A DNA stretch of 30,199 nt from a virus. The notes beneath the pieces were generated by a model. It was not told the origin of the DNA. It saw nothing but the letters and a program-made list of their open reading frames with translations, and did no database searches. The translations under genes and the position numbers were made by a program. This document shows, piece after piece, positions 7,901 through 14,435 of this stretch (position 1 is its first letter; each line of letters begins with the position of its first letter). The stretch covers positions 1-30,199 of the IMG/VR virus record IMGVR_UViG_3300023176_000357; one strand, written 5' to 3'.

Positions 7901-8429
7901 TCATATCTGCACTTTCGGTAATTACAATAGGAGTTTTATTTGTAAAAGTTTGACCGCCCGTTGTAGTAATAGCGTTTCCGTTCCATTCAAAAATACCAAA
8001 ATTTGAAATTTGTGTATCTAGCCAATATGTTCCGTTTGCTGGTGTAGCCGCTGGTGCAGTTGCACTAGCTTCTAGTGAAGCAAGATCTAAATCAGCTCTA
8101 ACAACCCAAGCTCTGTTGCTTACGCCTAAATATGAATAAGCCGCTTGTAGTCCATATTCATTAAGTTCTCCTCCATGAATTGGATTATTGTTGTTATCTG
8201 TATAAAATAATGGATCGCCGAATGTGTCGGCTAAATCTCTTTGTGAAGTAAGCAAATACGGTACTCCTGCATTTGCTTTTGTTGTACCTTGTGCTACCCC
8301 TGTGCCTGAAGAGTTTGTTTTATTCTCGGCAGAGGCAACAAAAATCATCGGTGTTGTTCCTGGTTCTGCTGGCGTATAGAAACTTTCGTCTATTACGCTA
8401 ACCTGAACGCCTGGTGATGTCAATGCCAT
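4989..8429 (-). CDS. 18: Contractile tail sheath protein gp18, enlarged
   Basis: 1146 aa against 659 in T4 gp18. The sheath contracts to drive the tube through the envelope. The N-terminus (SPGVQVSVIDES, residues 5-16) and C-terminal region (about 760-1146, including KTRARGSSALDRINVARLV and EPVKAVEFIYIPLRL) are the conserved polymerising core. Residues about 120-735 are a large outward-facing-type insert. Inside it are four Trp-hairpin modules (about 132-150, 366-397, 617-644, 687-725) and a duplicated beta domain (about 268-345 and 490-575). It has an AGGAGA Shine-Dalgarno and a late promoter 41 nt upstream. The protruding-insert role in surface decoration is inference; sheath identity is firm. 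Confidence 0.95.
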   Translation of the reverse strand: MALTSPGVQVSVIDESFYTPAEPGTTPMIFVASAENKTNSSGTGVAQGTTKANAGVPYLLTSQRDLADTFGDPLFYTDNNNNPIHGGELNEYGLQAAYSYLGVSNRAWVVRADLDLASLEASATAPAATPANGTYWLDTQISNFGIFEWNGNAITTTGGQTFTNKTPIVITESADMTSGTLGINGTDGMVPRATVGAIGDYAVVFGSTVVRMFYRSPGNSNAGIVAGTWVLVGSDQWSSSHPAVTSSGTIPQSGFSQVSSNFLINGTTITVTDADTYSDVADAISGPSGPTGITAQVLDGRLAIYSDGTASAQEDSVGGGEVVITGDSTLLGELNITAGTYYPPALQISKHTQVPEFKSSDTYSRPTGSIWIKTTEPGNGARWRMKVFNDATQLWDSVDAPIYASNEQALYELDRTGGGANIAAGDIYVKSNVAGDVQPLATFTVYKRDGIAPTQVTGSAIDSSGITAGDYEIFIKSTDGGDADFSASYSVTFTTTGNASDADVVASAITGAAIPNVSAEVTSTNRIVIKHSQGGEVHITDGIADAEVDGPVLSEMGFSAFTNVNTGTPDLYYAPGTDGSTTPMQLQASLWRGTINSAGSEVAFYTASEDPVTSLTDDGALWYNSIVDEVDLMIHNGTTWVGYNFAGRGSQGDANFIAPSPYTGTNPDGPIVSSTRPTEHTDGNGLVTGDIWIDTSDIENYPMIYKYNAELTNTRAENRWVLLDKSDQTSENGVLFADARYNTAGSNSDTAGDIDEMMLSAYMDPDAPDPALYPKGMILWNLRRSGFNVKKFVRNAINLNEDNGRFDDEAMDGYYPHRWVTESANQEDGSGSFGRKAQRKVVIQSLQAMVNSNDDIRDDESRIFNLMATPGYPELIGEMISLNYDRGLTAFVVGDSPARLTPDATSLNNWATNVNLAVEDNDNGLVSRDEYFGVFYPWGFTSDNFGNNVVVPPSHMILRTVALSDQVSFPWFAPAGTRRGGITNASSVGYIDSEGEFTSIALNEGQRDTLYAQNVNPITFITGAGLVNFGQKTRARGSSALDRINVARLVIYLRSQLNQLAKPYIFEPNDKITRDEIKQAAESLMLELVGQRALYDFLVVCDESNNTPSRIDRNELYLDIAIEPVKAVEFIYIPLRLKNTGEIAGL

Positions 8430-8475
8430 GTCTTTTTCTCCTATGCGGTAAGTGTTGATTCTCTTACGTTACTAC

Positions 8476-8482
8476 TATTTAG
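8476..8482 (-). promoter_or_regulatory. Late promoter box CTAAATA for gp18
   Basis: The minus strand reads GCTAAATAGTAGT. The predicted start is near 8470, giving a 41-nt leader ending in AGGAGAAAAAGAC before ATG 8429. The same CTAAATA variant precedes gp19, so the two most abundant tail proteins share it. Confidence 0.65.
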
Positions 8483-8540
8483 CACGTTATCAAGAAAACC
8501 AGCATGTAAACCAGTCGAAAAAGGTACCAAAAAGGTGAGG

Positions 8541-8546
8541 TAAATA
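8541..8546 (+). promoter_or_regulatory. TAAATA box 4 nt before the HNH-like gene
   Basis: The plus strand reads GGTAAATA-CAGT-ATG. The 14-mer GTAAATACAGTATG is repeated exactly at the start of the 9419-9640 gene. A Shine-Dalgarno-like AGGTGAGG also lies here, so promoter function is uncertain. Confidence 0.35.
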
Positions 8547-8550
8547 CAGT

Positions 8551-8886
8551 ATGCGACCATTATGTAAATGCGGACAACGTCCTGCGGCTATAAATTATAA
8601 AAAAGGTAAGAAAACTTATTATAGGAAGTTATGTGAAACTTGTTTGCGCAACGGAGTAGGTCACGGAATTCCTAAATGGAAGCAAAAAGGTTACGAGAAA
8701 AAAGATACTTGTGAAAAATGCGGATTTGTTTCAAAACATCCTGAGCAGTTCAATGTGTTTCATATCGATGGAGATTTAAATAATTGTAGACCTACTAATC
8801 TAAAAACAATATGCGCTAACTGTCAGCGGATTCTTCAAAAGGACGGGGTGCGTTGGAAGCAAGGTGACCTAGTCCCTGATTTCTAA
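8551..8886 (+). CDS. HNH-like zinc-binding protein
   Basis: 111 aa of a type conserved in marine T4-like phages. Two Cys pairs near the N-terminus (C5-x-C7, C28-x2-C31) suggest a zinc knuckle. The second half looks like an HNH domain: C54-x2-C57, then VFHIDGDLNNCRPTNL with H71, D73 and N84, and C88-x2-C91. The residue after the last Cys pair, usually His in HNH nucleases, is Q92, so nuclease activity is uncertain; it could be a structural DNA-binding protein. It is the only plus-strand gene between gp18 and gp13, and its last 71 bases overlap the convergent kinase-like gene. Confidence 0.85.
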   Translation: MRPLCKCGQRPAAINYKKGKKTYYRKLCETCLRNGVGHGIPKWKQKGYEKKDTCEKCGFVSKHPEQFNVFHIDGDLNNCRPTNLKTICANCQRILQKDGVRWKQGDLVPDF

Positions 8887-9376
8887 AGATAGTTCGAATT
8901 AGTACATCTACATTTCGCTGTAACCTTTTTAGGTCGCCATTGTTATCAATAGTATAATCACACATCCATTGTTCAATACTCATACTCTTGCTTGATTCTA
9001 AAGGAAGTAGATCTGTACGATCTACCCAAATAGCATAGTCAAAAATTTCTTCGTTTTGCATAGCAAAAAATTCACGCTTGTTACGTAATCCGCAATATAT
9101 TTGATTTTCTTTGAATAAATTTCTACCTAATTTAGCAAGATCTTCTCTACAATAATCATGGATCATATTGTACCATAGCTCACGATGATTGTGTCGATCT
9201 GCATAACACTCTTCTTCGTCAGCATAGCCGTACTTGTCTTTTAGTTCGTCAAATATAAAAAGTTTAGAACAGAACTTAGAACTAGACTGAAACGTATAAC
9301 CATATTTTTCTAACATTTCGCAGACGGTATCTTTGCCGTGTCTGCCGTGTCCGACAACAAGTAGTTTAGGTAACAT
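8816..9376 (-). CDS. P-loop deoxynucleoside monophosphate kinase-like protein
   Basis: 186 aa. Residues 9-17 (GHGRHGKDT) form a Walker A motif of the dNMP/adenylate-type kinase group, following a hydrophobic strand LLVVG. The later segment DYAIWVDRTD resembles the strand preceding catalytic or base-sensing residues, and LKRLQRNVDVLIRT a terminal helix. Such kinases phosphorylate dNMPs to feed phage DNA synthesis, as T4 gp1 does; the exact substrate is not readable. The start has AAAGGAT upstream. The last 23 codons overlap the opposite-strand HNH-like gene, so the C-terminal tail is constrained by another frame. Confidence 0.75.
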   Translation of the reverse strand: MLPKLLVVGHGRHGKDTVCEMLEKYGYTFQSSSKFCSKLFIFDELKDKYGYADEEECYADRHNHRELWYNMIHDYCREDLAKLGRNLFKENQIYCGLRNKREFFAMQNEEIFDYAIWVDRTDLLPLESSKSMSIEQWMCDYTIDNNGDLKRLQRNVDVLIRTIFRNQGLGHLASNAPRPFEESADS

Positions 9377-9393
9377 AAATTATCCTTTGCACA

Positions 9394-9411
9394 ATATACT
9401 TTACAGTATAT
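9394..9411. other. AT-rich hairpin in the kinase gene leader
   Basis: A perfect 7-bp inverted repeat (ATATACT / AGTATAT) closes a 4-nt loop, GTAA on the minus strand. It lies upstream of ATG 9376, before the AAAGGAT ribosome site. It might form an mRNA leader structure; TATACT also resembles a sigma70 -10 element. No function is assigned. Confidence 0.35.
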
Positions 9412-9418
9412 AGAATAT

Positions 9419-9640
9419 CTATGCTTTTGTCAAGTATTTTTTACTTTTTTTGAGCTCACGTTTTGCCCAGGCTGCTTCAAACCCAATTTCATGTTGATAT
9501 GCTTCGATATTACCCCAAAGTCTACGTATATAAGATTCGTATGTAGACATAATAGTTTTTTCGTCCCATGATTCAGGAATGAGATGACCTTTTACAATCC
9601 AAAACAAACGATTTGCTTCTTTTTCTTGAAAGTATGTCAT
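9419..9640 (-). CDS. Hypothetical small protein
   Basis: 73 aa, helical and charged, with several Trp residues (LFWIVKG, ESWDEK, RLWGNIEAY, AAWAKREL). I do not recognise it. It sits between gp13 and the kinase-like gene on the same strand. There is no Shine-Dalgarno before the ATG; instead TGTAAATA-CAGT-ATG occurs, part of a perfect ACTGTA-AA-TACAGT palindrome. Confidence 0.6.
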   Translation of the reverse strand: MTYFQEKEANRLFWIVKGHLIPESWDEKTIMSTYESYIRRLWGNIEAYQHEIGFEAAWAKRELKKSKKYLTKA

Positions 9641-9654
9641 ACTGTATTTACAGT
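9641..9654 (-). promoter_or_regulatory. TAAATA box within a palindrome, 4 nt before ATG 9640
   Basis: The minus strand reads ACTGTAAATACAGT directly before ATG. The arms ACTGTA and TACAGT are exact inverted repeats. It may be a late-type promoter or an operator. Confidence 0.35.
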
Positions 9655-9677
9655 GAGTTTAAATTATAGCGCAAACA

Positions 9678-10664
9678 TTAGCCAATAGTGAAGCCGTATC
9701 CAACGCCGCCTGGAACGGCCAATGTAACTTCGGTTTCTAGTTTTTCCATTTCCTGTTGAGCTTCAGCTTTTAATGCGTCACCGTTAAGAGTTGAGCCGCC
9801 TTGAGGACCTGCAATAGTAGCAAATTTAGATCTTGCTTCACCTAACATATATTTACATGCCGCAAGTGTATAATCTTTTAACCATTGGCTTGCTAGATAA
9901 TCATCTAGCAATGCTAAATCAGGTCTATAATTATAAACATATAATAACACATCTTCTTCTGCTCTTGGACGTTGTAATAAGGTTAATTTTTTAGTTTGTG
10001 TGTTCCATTTAAATTCGATAAATGAACCAAACATTCTACCTACAAGTTCTTGGTATTGACTAAAAAAGTCGTAAGTAGCAATACCTCCAAGTTTGCTACT
10101 AGATAGCAAATATGCATTTGTATACGCTAGGTTAAAAGGTTCAAATAAACTTCCCCCTCCTGATTCACCTGACGCATACAATTTAATACTTACTACATCA
10201 CCTATATTCAACGGAGTATTAAATGTAATTGTTCTACTTGCACTGTCTGTTGCATAAGATGTTGTAGTGTCTCCATTTACAGTTACAACAATAGATTGCA
10301 CAGATTCCAAATTATAATTAACTTCAAACGTTTGATTATTGTTTGCTGTTGCAGTATGTCCTATTGAAAATATAGGCCCGCCAGAAGCAGATGTACTTGG
10401 TCTTGACCCAACACTTCTTCTAAAAATTTGGCGGACTTCTACAACTTCGTTTGGCAATGTGTATTCATTTTGATCAATAACTGTAGGCATAAAAAGATAG
10501 CTCTCTTCTACAGAATTATCTGAACGTTGTCTAAACTTACTCAATGCTTTATTTAAAGCAGTTTCATAGTGTATAGGATCAAGTTCTACATCAATCATTC
10601 CTCCGCCTAGGAATAGATTAACATAGTCAAATACTTCTTGTTTTTTCGTTGCTAAGTTTGCCAT
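9678..10664 (-). CDS. 13: Neck protein gp13
   Basis: 328 aa; T4 gp13 is 309. gp13 joins gp14 in the neck complex that seals the filled head and receives the tail. Matching features are the N-terminal LGGGMIDVELDPIHYETALNKAL (T4 has a LGAP-INVEL type segment), and near the C-terminus SQWLKDYTLAACKYMLGEAR, GGSTLNGDALKAEAQQEMEKLE and a final GVGYGFTIG, laid out as in T4 gp13. Residues about 90-165 (NNNQTFEVNYNLE onward) form a small inserted beta domain. It has a CGGAGA Shine-Dalgarno and a late promoter leaving only a 14-nt leader. It diverges from gp14 on the opposite strand. Confidence 0.85.
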   Translation of the reverse strand: MANLATKKQEVFDYVNLFLGGGMIDVELDPIHYETALNKALSKFRQRSDNSVEESYLFMPTVIDQNEYTLPNEVVEVRQIFRRSVGSRPSTSASGGPIFSIGHTATANNNQTFEVNYNLESVQSIVVTVNGDTTTSYATDSASRTITFNTPLNIGDVVSIKLYASGESGGGSLFEPFNLAYTNAYLLSSSKLGGIATYDFFSQYQELVGRMFGSFIEFKWNTQTKKLTLLQRPRAEEDVLLYVYNYRPDLALLDDYLASQWLKDYTLAACKYMLGEARSKFATIAGPQGGSTLNGDALKAEAQQEMEKLETEVTLAVPGGVGYGFTIG

Positions 10665-10683
10665 ATATGTTTCTCCGGTATAG

Positions 10684-10690
10684 TATTTAT
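10684..10690 (-). promoter_or_regulatory. Late promoter box GATAAATA for gp13
   Basis: The minus strand reads CGATAAATACTATA, the best match here to the extended T4 late consensus TATAAATACTATT. The predicted start is near 10678, giving a 14-nt leader with GGAGAA. Confidence 0.8.
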
Positions 10691-10697
10691 CGTTACG

Positions 10698-10704
10698 ATA
10701 AATA
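10698..10704 (+). promoter_or_regulatory. Late promoter box GATAAATA, 5 nt before gp14 ATG 10710
   Basis: The plus strand reads CGATAAATA-TGTGT-ATG. T4 spacing puts +1 on the A of ATG 10710. There is no Shine-Dalgarno. Confidence 0.7.
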
Positions 10705-10709
10705 TGTGT

Positions 10710-12095
10710 ATGCCAAGACTATCATTATACAAACCAGAAAAGGGCAAAGATTATACTTTCATAGACCGACAGGTAAATGAAATGTTTACTGTAGGCGGAA
10801 CTGACCTACATATTCACAAATATCTTGGTCCAGAAAATACAAGCGAAGCAAATGCAACTGCTGATCAGCCTCATTACGACAGTGTAAAAGAAACTAATAT
10901 ACAGGACTTGCTATTTTTAGAAAACAGAGATAGAAAATATGACCCTGACATTTACACAATTAGAGGCATTTACAATGTACAAGACAATGACTTTAATTTA
11001 AGCCAGTTTGGTATATTTTTAGAAAATGATACAATATTTTTAACAATTCATATTAATAGTTCTGTCAAAACACTTGGTAGAAAAATTATGTCAGGGGATG
11101 TTATAGAATTGCCCCATTTAAAAGATGAATACGCATTAAATGATTATGCAGTCGCATTAAAAAGATTTTATGTTGTAGAAGATGTTAATCGTGCAACTGA
11201 AGGGTTTTCGCCTACTTGGTATCCTCATTTATATAGAGTAAAACTTAAACAAATCGTTGATAGTCAAGAGTTTAAAGAGATATTAGACCTACCTGCAGAT
11301 GAAGATGCGCCGGATGGAAATTCTTTAAGAGATGTAATGTCAACTTACCAAAAAGAATTAGAAATAAATGATGCAGTTGTAGCACAAGCAGAAGCTGATG
11401 CGCCTAAATCAGGATACGATACTAGTCATTACTATAGTGTACAGGTTAAATCAACTGAGCAAGGCAGTGATGTAGAAGTTGTAGAAGATAACGGAACAAC
11501 ACAAGTTGCACCCCCTGCTAAGAGCGGGTATACAGGATATTTACTCGGCGACGATAATGTGCCTAATGGTGCTAGTTTTGGTCATGGCATCCAATTTCCT
11601 GCATCTCCAGAAAAAGGTGATTACTTCCTTAGGACAGATTTTATGCCAAAGCGTATGTTTAGATATGACGGCGGTAAATGGGTAAGAATGCACGACTCAG
11701 TAAGAATGACAATGACTAATTCAAGTACAAGATATCACCAAAAAGGAACATTTATTAATAATATAAATGACTTTGTTTATTCAGATAAAGTAGCAAGTGA
11801 TTTACTACGATTAACCGAAGGTGACACTACATTTGATACTGATATATCATACCCAGTTACTAATGGGTTATACATAATACTTAAACACGAAACTGTTTTA
11901 AAGAATTATGTTGTAGCAGACTATACAGATCTAGTAACAAGTTACACTGAAAATAATAGTAATTACGTAAGGATAACATTGCCAGCAGGTGAAACAATTG
12001 ATTATACAGGACAATGGTCACTTGAATTTTATGCAAGTAGAGAATCGCAAAGACAGAGCCTAAGTAAAGCTCTAAAACCAAGGGCTGACAACTAA
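10710..12095 (+). CDS. 14: Neck protein gp14, with C-terminal extension
   Basis: 461 aa from ATG 10710; T4 gp14 is 256. gp14 works with gp13 to close the portal and dock the tail. The N-terminus MPRLSLYKPEKGKDY and VGGTDLHIHKYLGP are typical of marine T4-like gp14. NLSQFGIFLENDTIFLTIHI followed by SGDVIELPH matches the T4 core SNFG...GDLIYFP. I chose the second ATG because the first (10704) lies inside the promoter box. The C-terminal third includes a Trp hairpin (about residues 298-330, GDYFLRT...RYDGGKWVRM) also seen in the sheath and fibres. gp15 starts within its TAATG stop. It is on the strand opposite gp13. Confidence 0.88.
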   Translation: MPRLSLYKPEKGKDYTFIDRQVNEMFTVGGTDLHIHKYLGPENTSEANATADQPHYDSVKETNIQDLLFLENRDRKYDPDIYTIRGIYNVQDNDFNLSQFGIFLENDTIFLTIHINSSVKTLGRKIMSGDVIELPHLKDEYALNDYAVALKRFYVVEDVNRATEGFSPTWYPHLYRVKLKQIVDSQEFKEILDLPADEDAPDGNSLRDVMSTYQKELEINDAVVAQAEADAPKSGYDTSHYYSVQVKSTEQGSDVEVVEDNGTTQVAPPAKSGYTGYLLGDDNVPNGASFGHGIQFPASPEKGDYFLRTDFMPKRMFRYDGGKWVRMHDSVRMTMTNSSTRYHQKGTFINNINDFVYSDKVASDLLRLTEGDTTFDTDISYPVTNGLYIILKHETVLKNYVVADYTDLVTSYTENNSNYVRITLPAGETIDYTGQWSLEFYASRESQRQSLSKALKPRADN

Positions 12096-13588
12096 TGGAA
12101 CATTTTTACGACGGACAAATTAGACGATACCTTAATCAACTTATTAGAATGATGAGCGGGTTTACCTATAAAGATGGTAAGGGACAAGTTACTAAAGTAC
12201 CTGTTCTTTATGGCGATATCACAAGACAAGCCGCAAACATTATTAGAGAAAACTCTGAAAACAAGATTCCAAATGCTCCGCGTATGGGATTATATGTTAC
12301 AGGATTAGAATTAGACAGGAGTAGATTAGCAGATAGTAGCTTTGTAAGTAAAGTTAACATAAGAGAAAGAGCATTTGATTCTGACGGGAATGAATATCTT
12401 AACAAAGACGGAAAAAATTATACTGTTGAAAGGCTTATGCCTACTCCGTACAATTTGTCTGTAAACGTTGATGTTTGGACAACAAATACAGATCAAAAGT
12501 TACAAATACTTGAACAAATTTTTATGCTGTTTAATCCTAGTTTAGAATTACAAACAACAGACAATTATTTAGATTGGACTAGTTTAAGTGTAGTAGATTT
12601 AGAAGAGGTGTCTTGGTCAAGTAGAACTATTCCTGCAGGTACAGAATCCGAAATTGATATATCTACTTTAGGATTTAAAACACCTATATACGTAAGTCCT
12701 CCTGCAAAAGTAAAAAGATTAGGTGTTATTACAGACATTATTACTAGAACATTTGGTAGTACTGAAGATTTATTAGCTAACGGAATTGGCGGAGGCACAG
12801 TTGACAATCCTATAACAATAGACACAGAAAGTTCAACAGGTGATGCTAATCTTAGAACAAGCCTAGTAATAAGTGACACTGGAGAAATAAGTAGAGTCAC
12901 TACCCGTAAAGAGTATGAATATGATGATTATATGCTAGGTATTAGAAAAACAGCATATCAAAATTTAGAACTGTTAGTAATGGAAAACAGTATTAAAATT
13001 ATAAGAAGAGGCATAGTTGGAGGGAAAACTTGGCCCGAATTTATACAAGCATTACCTGAAAAATTCGAAGCAGGCGTAACACAAATAAGATTACGTAGAT
13101 CTGATTGGAATTATGAAATTTCAGGTACTATTGCATTGAACCCTGCAGACGATACAGAAGCTATTGTAAATTGGGACGAAGATACTATACCTACAGATAC
13201 TGTAATTACAGGTCCTAGCGGTGACAGAAGTAAAATAGATTATATTATTGACCCTACTAAATCTAATCCTCAATCTCTAGGATTAACTAGTAATCCAAGA
13301 ATATTGCTTTTAGGTGATATAGGAGATGAAATTAATAAAGACGGAGCCGATGCTTGGAAAAATGCAGATAATACAGACTTCATTGCAGGTGCAAATGATA
13401 TTGTAGAATGGGATGGTTCTAAATGGCACATAGTGTTTGATGCTAGTGCAAGTGATCACGATAGTTCTGGAGAACTAGTATATACAACAAATCTTAATAC
13501 AGGTGTCCAATACAAATTTGACAACAATGAATGGATATTAAGTTTCGAAGGAGAATATCCAACAGGAACCTGGCGTTTATACTTCTAA
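12095..13588 (+). CDS. 15: Tail terminator / sheath stabiliser gp15, extended
   Basis: 497 aa; T4 gp15 is 272. gp15 caps the tail tube and sheath at the head-proximal end and binds gp14. The N-terminus MEHFYDGQIRRYLNQLIRMM corresponds to the FYN-RRYATLMGDLF start of T4 gp15, and KVPVLYGD, PTPYNLSVNVDVWTTN and ILEQIFMLFNPSL follow the same order. The C-terminal part (about 340-497) is an addition rich in Asp and Trp, with two hairpin-like repeats (VEWDGSKWHIVF, YKFDNNEWILSF). It begins in a TAATG overlap with gp14, so translation is coupled. Confidence 0.88.
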   Translation: MEHFYDGQIRRYLNQLIRMMSGFTYKDGKGQVTKVPVLYGDITRQAANIIRENSENKIPNAPRMGLYVTGLELDRSRLADSSFVSKVNIRERAFDSDGNEYLNKDGKNYTVERLMPTPYNLSVNVDVWTTNTDQKLQILEQIFMLFNPSLELQTTDNYLDWTSLSVVDLEEVSWSSRTIPAGTESEIDISTLGFKTPIYVSPPAKVKRLGVITDIITRTFGSTEDLLANGIGGGTVDNPITIDTESSTGDANLRTSLVISDTGEISRVTTRKEYEYDDYMLGIRKTAYQNLELLVMENSIKIIRRGIVGGKTWPEFIQALPEKFEAGVTQIRLRRSDWNYEISGTIALNPADDTEAIVNWDEDTIPTDTVITGPSGDRSKIDYIIDPTKSNPQSLGLTSNPRILLLGDIGDEINKDGADAWKNADNTDFIAGANDIVEWDGSKWHIVFDASASDHDSSGELVYTTNLNTGVQYKFDNNEWILSFEGEYPTGTWRLYF

Positions 13589-13589
13589 G

Positions 13590-13596
13590 ATAAGTA
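13590..13596 (+). promoter_or_regulatory. Late-like box GATAAGTA, 5 nt before Nudix ATG
   Basis: The plus strand reads GATAAGTA-TTTGT-ATG, one base from GATAAATA, with the same 5-nt gap to ATG as at gp14. No clear Shine-Dalgarno is present. Confidence 0.45.
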
Positions 13597-13601
13597 TTTG
13601 T

Positions 13602-14033
13602 ATGAAAGATATAGTTTGTAGCGGTGCGCTATTTTATTCTTTAGATACAAAACGTTTTTTATTTGTACATAGGACTCAAGGTAAACGTAAAGAACTTTGG
13701 GGGCTAGTAGGAGGTACAAATGAATATAAAGAAACTCCTTGGGAAGCTCTAAAACGAGAAATAGAAGAAGAAATAGGCGATATTTCTGTCAAAAAATCCA
13801 TACCTCTAGAAACTTTTGTAAGTAATGATTCAAAATTTCTATTTCACACTTATCTCACTATTGTAGACAAAGAATTCATTCCAAAGTTAAATAATGAACA
13901 TGACGGTTATGCTTGGGTGAGTTTTGGAAAATGGCCTAAACCACTACATGACGGATTAAGAAACACTCTACAAAAGAAAACTAATTTAAAAAAATTAGAA
14001 ACTGTATTTGAAGTTGTAGATTTATTAAAGTAG
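13602..14033 (+). CDS. Nudix hydrolase
   Basis: 143 aa. The Nudix box is nearly complete: G38-x5-E44-x7-R52-E53-I54-x-E56-E57-x-G59, with Asp at the final hydrophobic position. The C-terminal part keeps the beta-strand order of the fold (KFLFHTYLTIVDKEF, YAWVSFGKWPK). Nudix enzymes cleave nucleoside diphosphates linked to another moiety; the substrate here is not readable, and candidates include NTP cleanup, NADH, (p)ppGpp or sugar nucleotides. It follows gp15 by 13 nt, and the cupin begins 6 nt after its stop. Confidence 0.92.
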   Translation: MKDIVCSGALFYSLDTKRFLFVHRTQGKRKELWGLVGGTNEYKETPWEALKREIEEEIGDISVKKSIPLETFVSNDSKFLFHTYLTIVDKEFIPKLNNEHDGYAWVSFGKWPKPLHDGLRNTLQKKTNLKKLETVFEVVDLLK

Positions 14034-14039
14034 GTAATC

Positions 14040-14435
14040 ATGAAAGATAATATTGTAAAACACGACTGGGGCTATGAAATTGTATGGGCTCGTAAACCAG
14101 AATATGTTAGTAAAATAATTGTTTTAGAAAAGGCTGGTGCAAAAACTGACATGGTATTTCACAAGTCTGGTAAAAAATCTTTTTTTGTAAACGAAGGTGC
14201 ATTCAAAATTAGATGGATTGATACAACTAATGGATTACTTAACGAACAACAACTAAGAATGGGCGATGTATATGATGTTCAAGAGATGCAACCATATAGT
14301 TTAGAAAGCATTTACCCTAATAGCAGTCTTACTGAAGTTAATAACGGAATTAGCGAACAAGATAGATTTGTTATCATTTCACAAAAAACGTTTGCGCAAG
14401 GAGAAGAAAATGTTCAGCCTATCAACCAGTCCTAA
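14040..14435 (+). CDS. Cupin-fold protein with degenerate metal site
   Basis: 131 aa with the cupin barrel pattern of the mannose-6-phosphate isomerase type: KHDWGYEIVWA, SKIIVLEKAGA, then MVFHKSGKKSFFVNEGAFKI and MGDVYDVQEMQPYSLE. The usual H-x-H...E and later His are mostly missing: H41 remains, but the second His is replaced within HKSGKKS and the distal P-H is P85-Y86. Catalysis is therefore doubtful; it may bind a ligand. A short Shine-Dalgarno (TAGGTAATC) precedes ATG. It overlaps the next gene by 26 bases. Confidence 0.78.
   Translation: MKDNIVKHDWGYEIVWARKPEYVSKIIVLEKAGAKTDMVFHKSGKKSFFVNEGAFKIRWIDTTNGLLNEQQLRMGDVYDVQEMQPYSLESIYPNSSLTEVNNGISEQDRFVIISQKTFAQGEENVQPINQS

Larger units (their letters stand above)
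10684..10704. repeat. Perfect palindrome forming back-to-back late promoters
   Basis: Ten-base arms TATTTATCGT and ACGATAAATA flank a single T. Each arm is a late box for one of the divergent genes gp13 (-) and gp14 (+). Confidence 0.9.

Noticed and set aside
10704-10709. gp14 start at ATG 10704
   Set aside because: It is part of the promoter box; MPRLSLYK from ATG 10710 fits the family start.
14368-14409. Longer start for the small coiled-coil gene
   Set aside because: It lies inside the cupin without a ribosome site, whereas AAGGAG sits correctly before ATG 14410.
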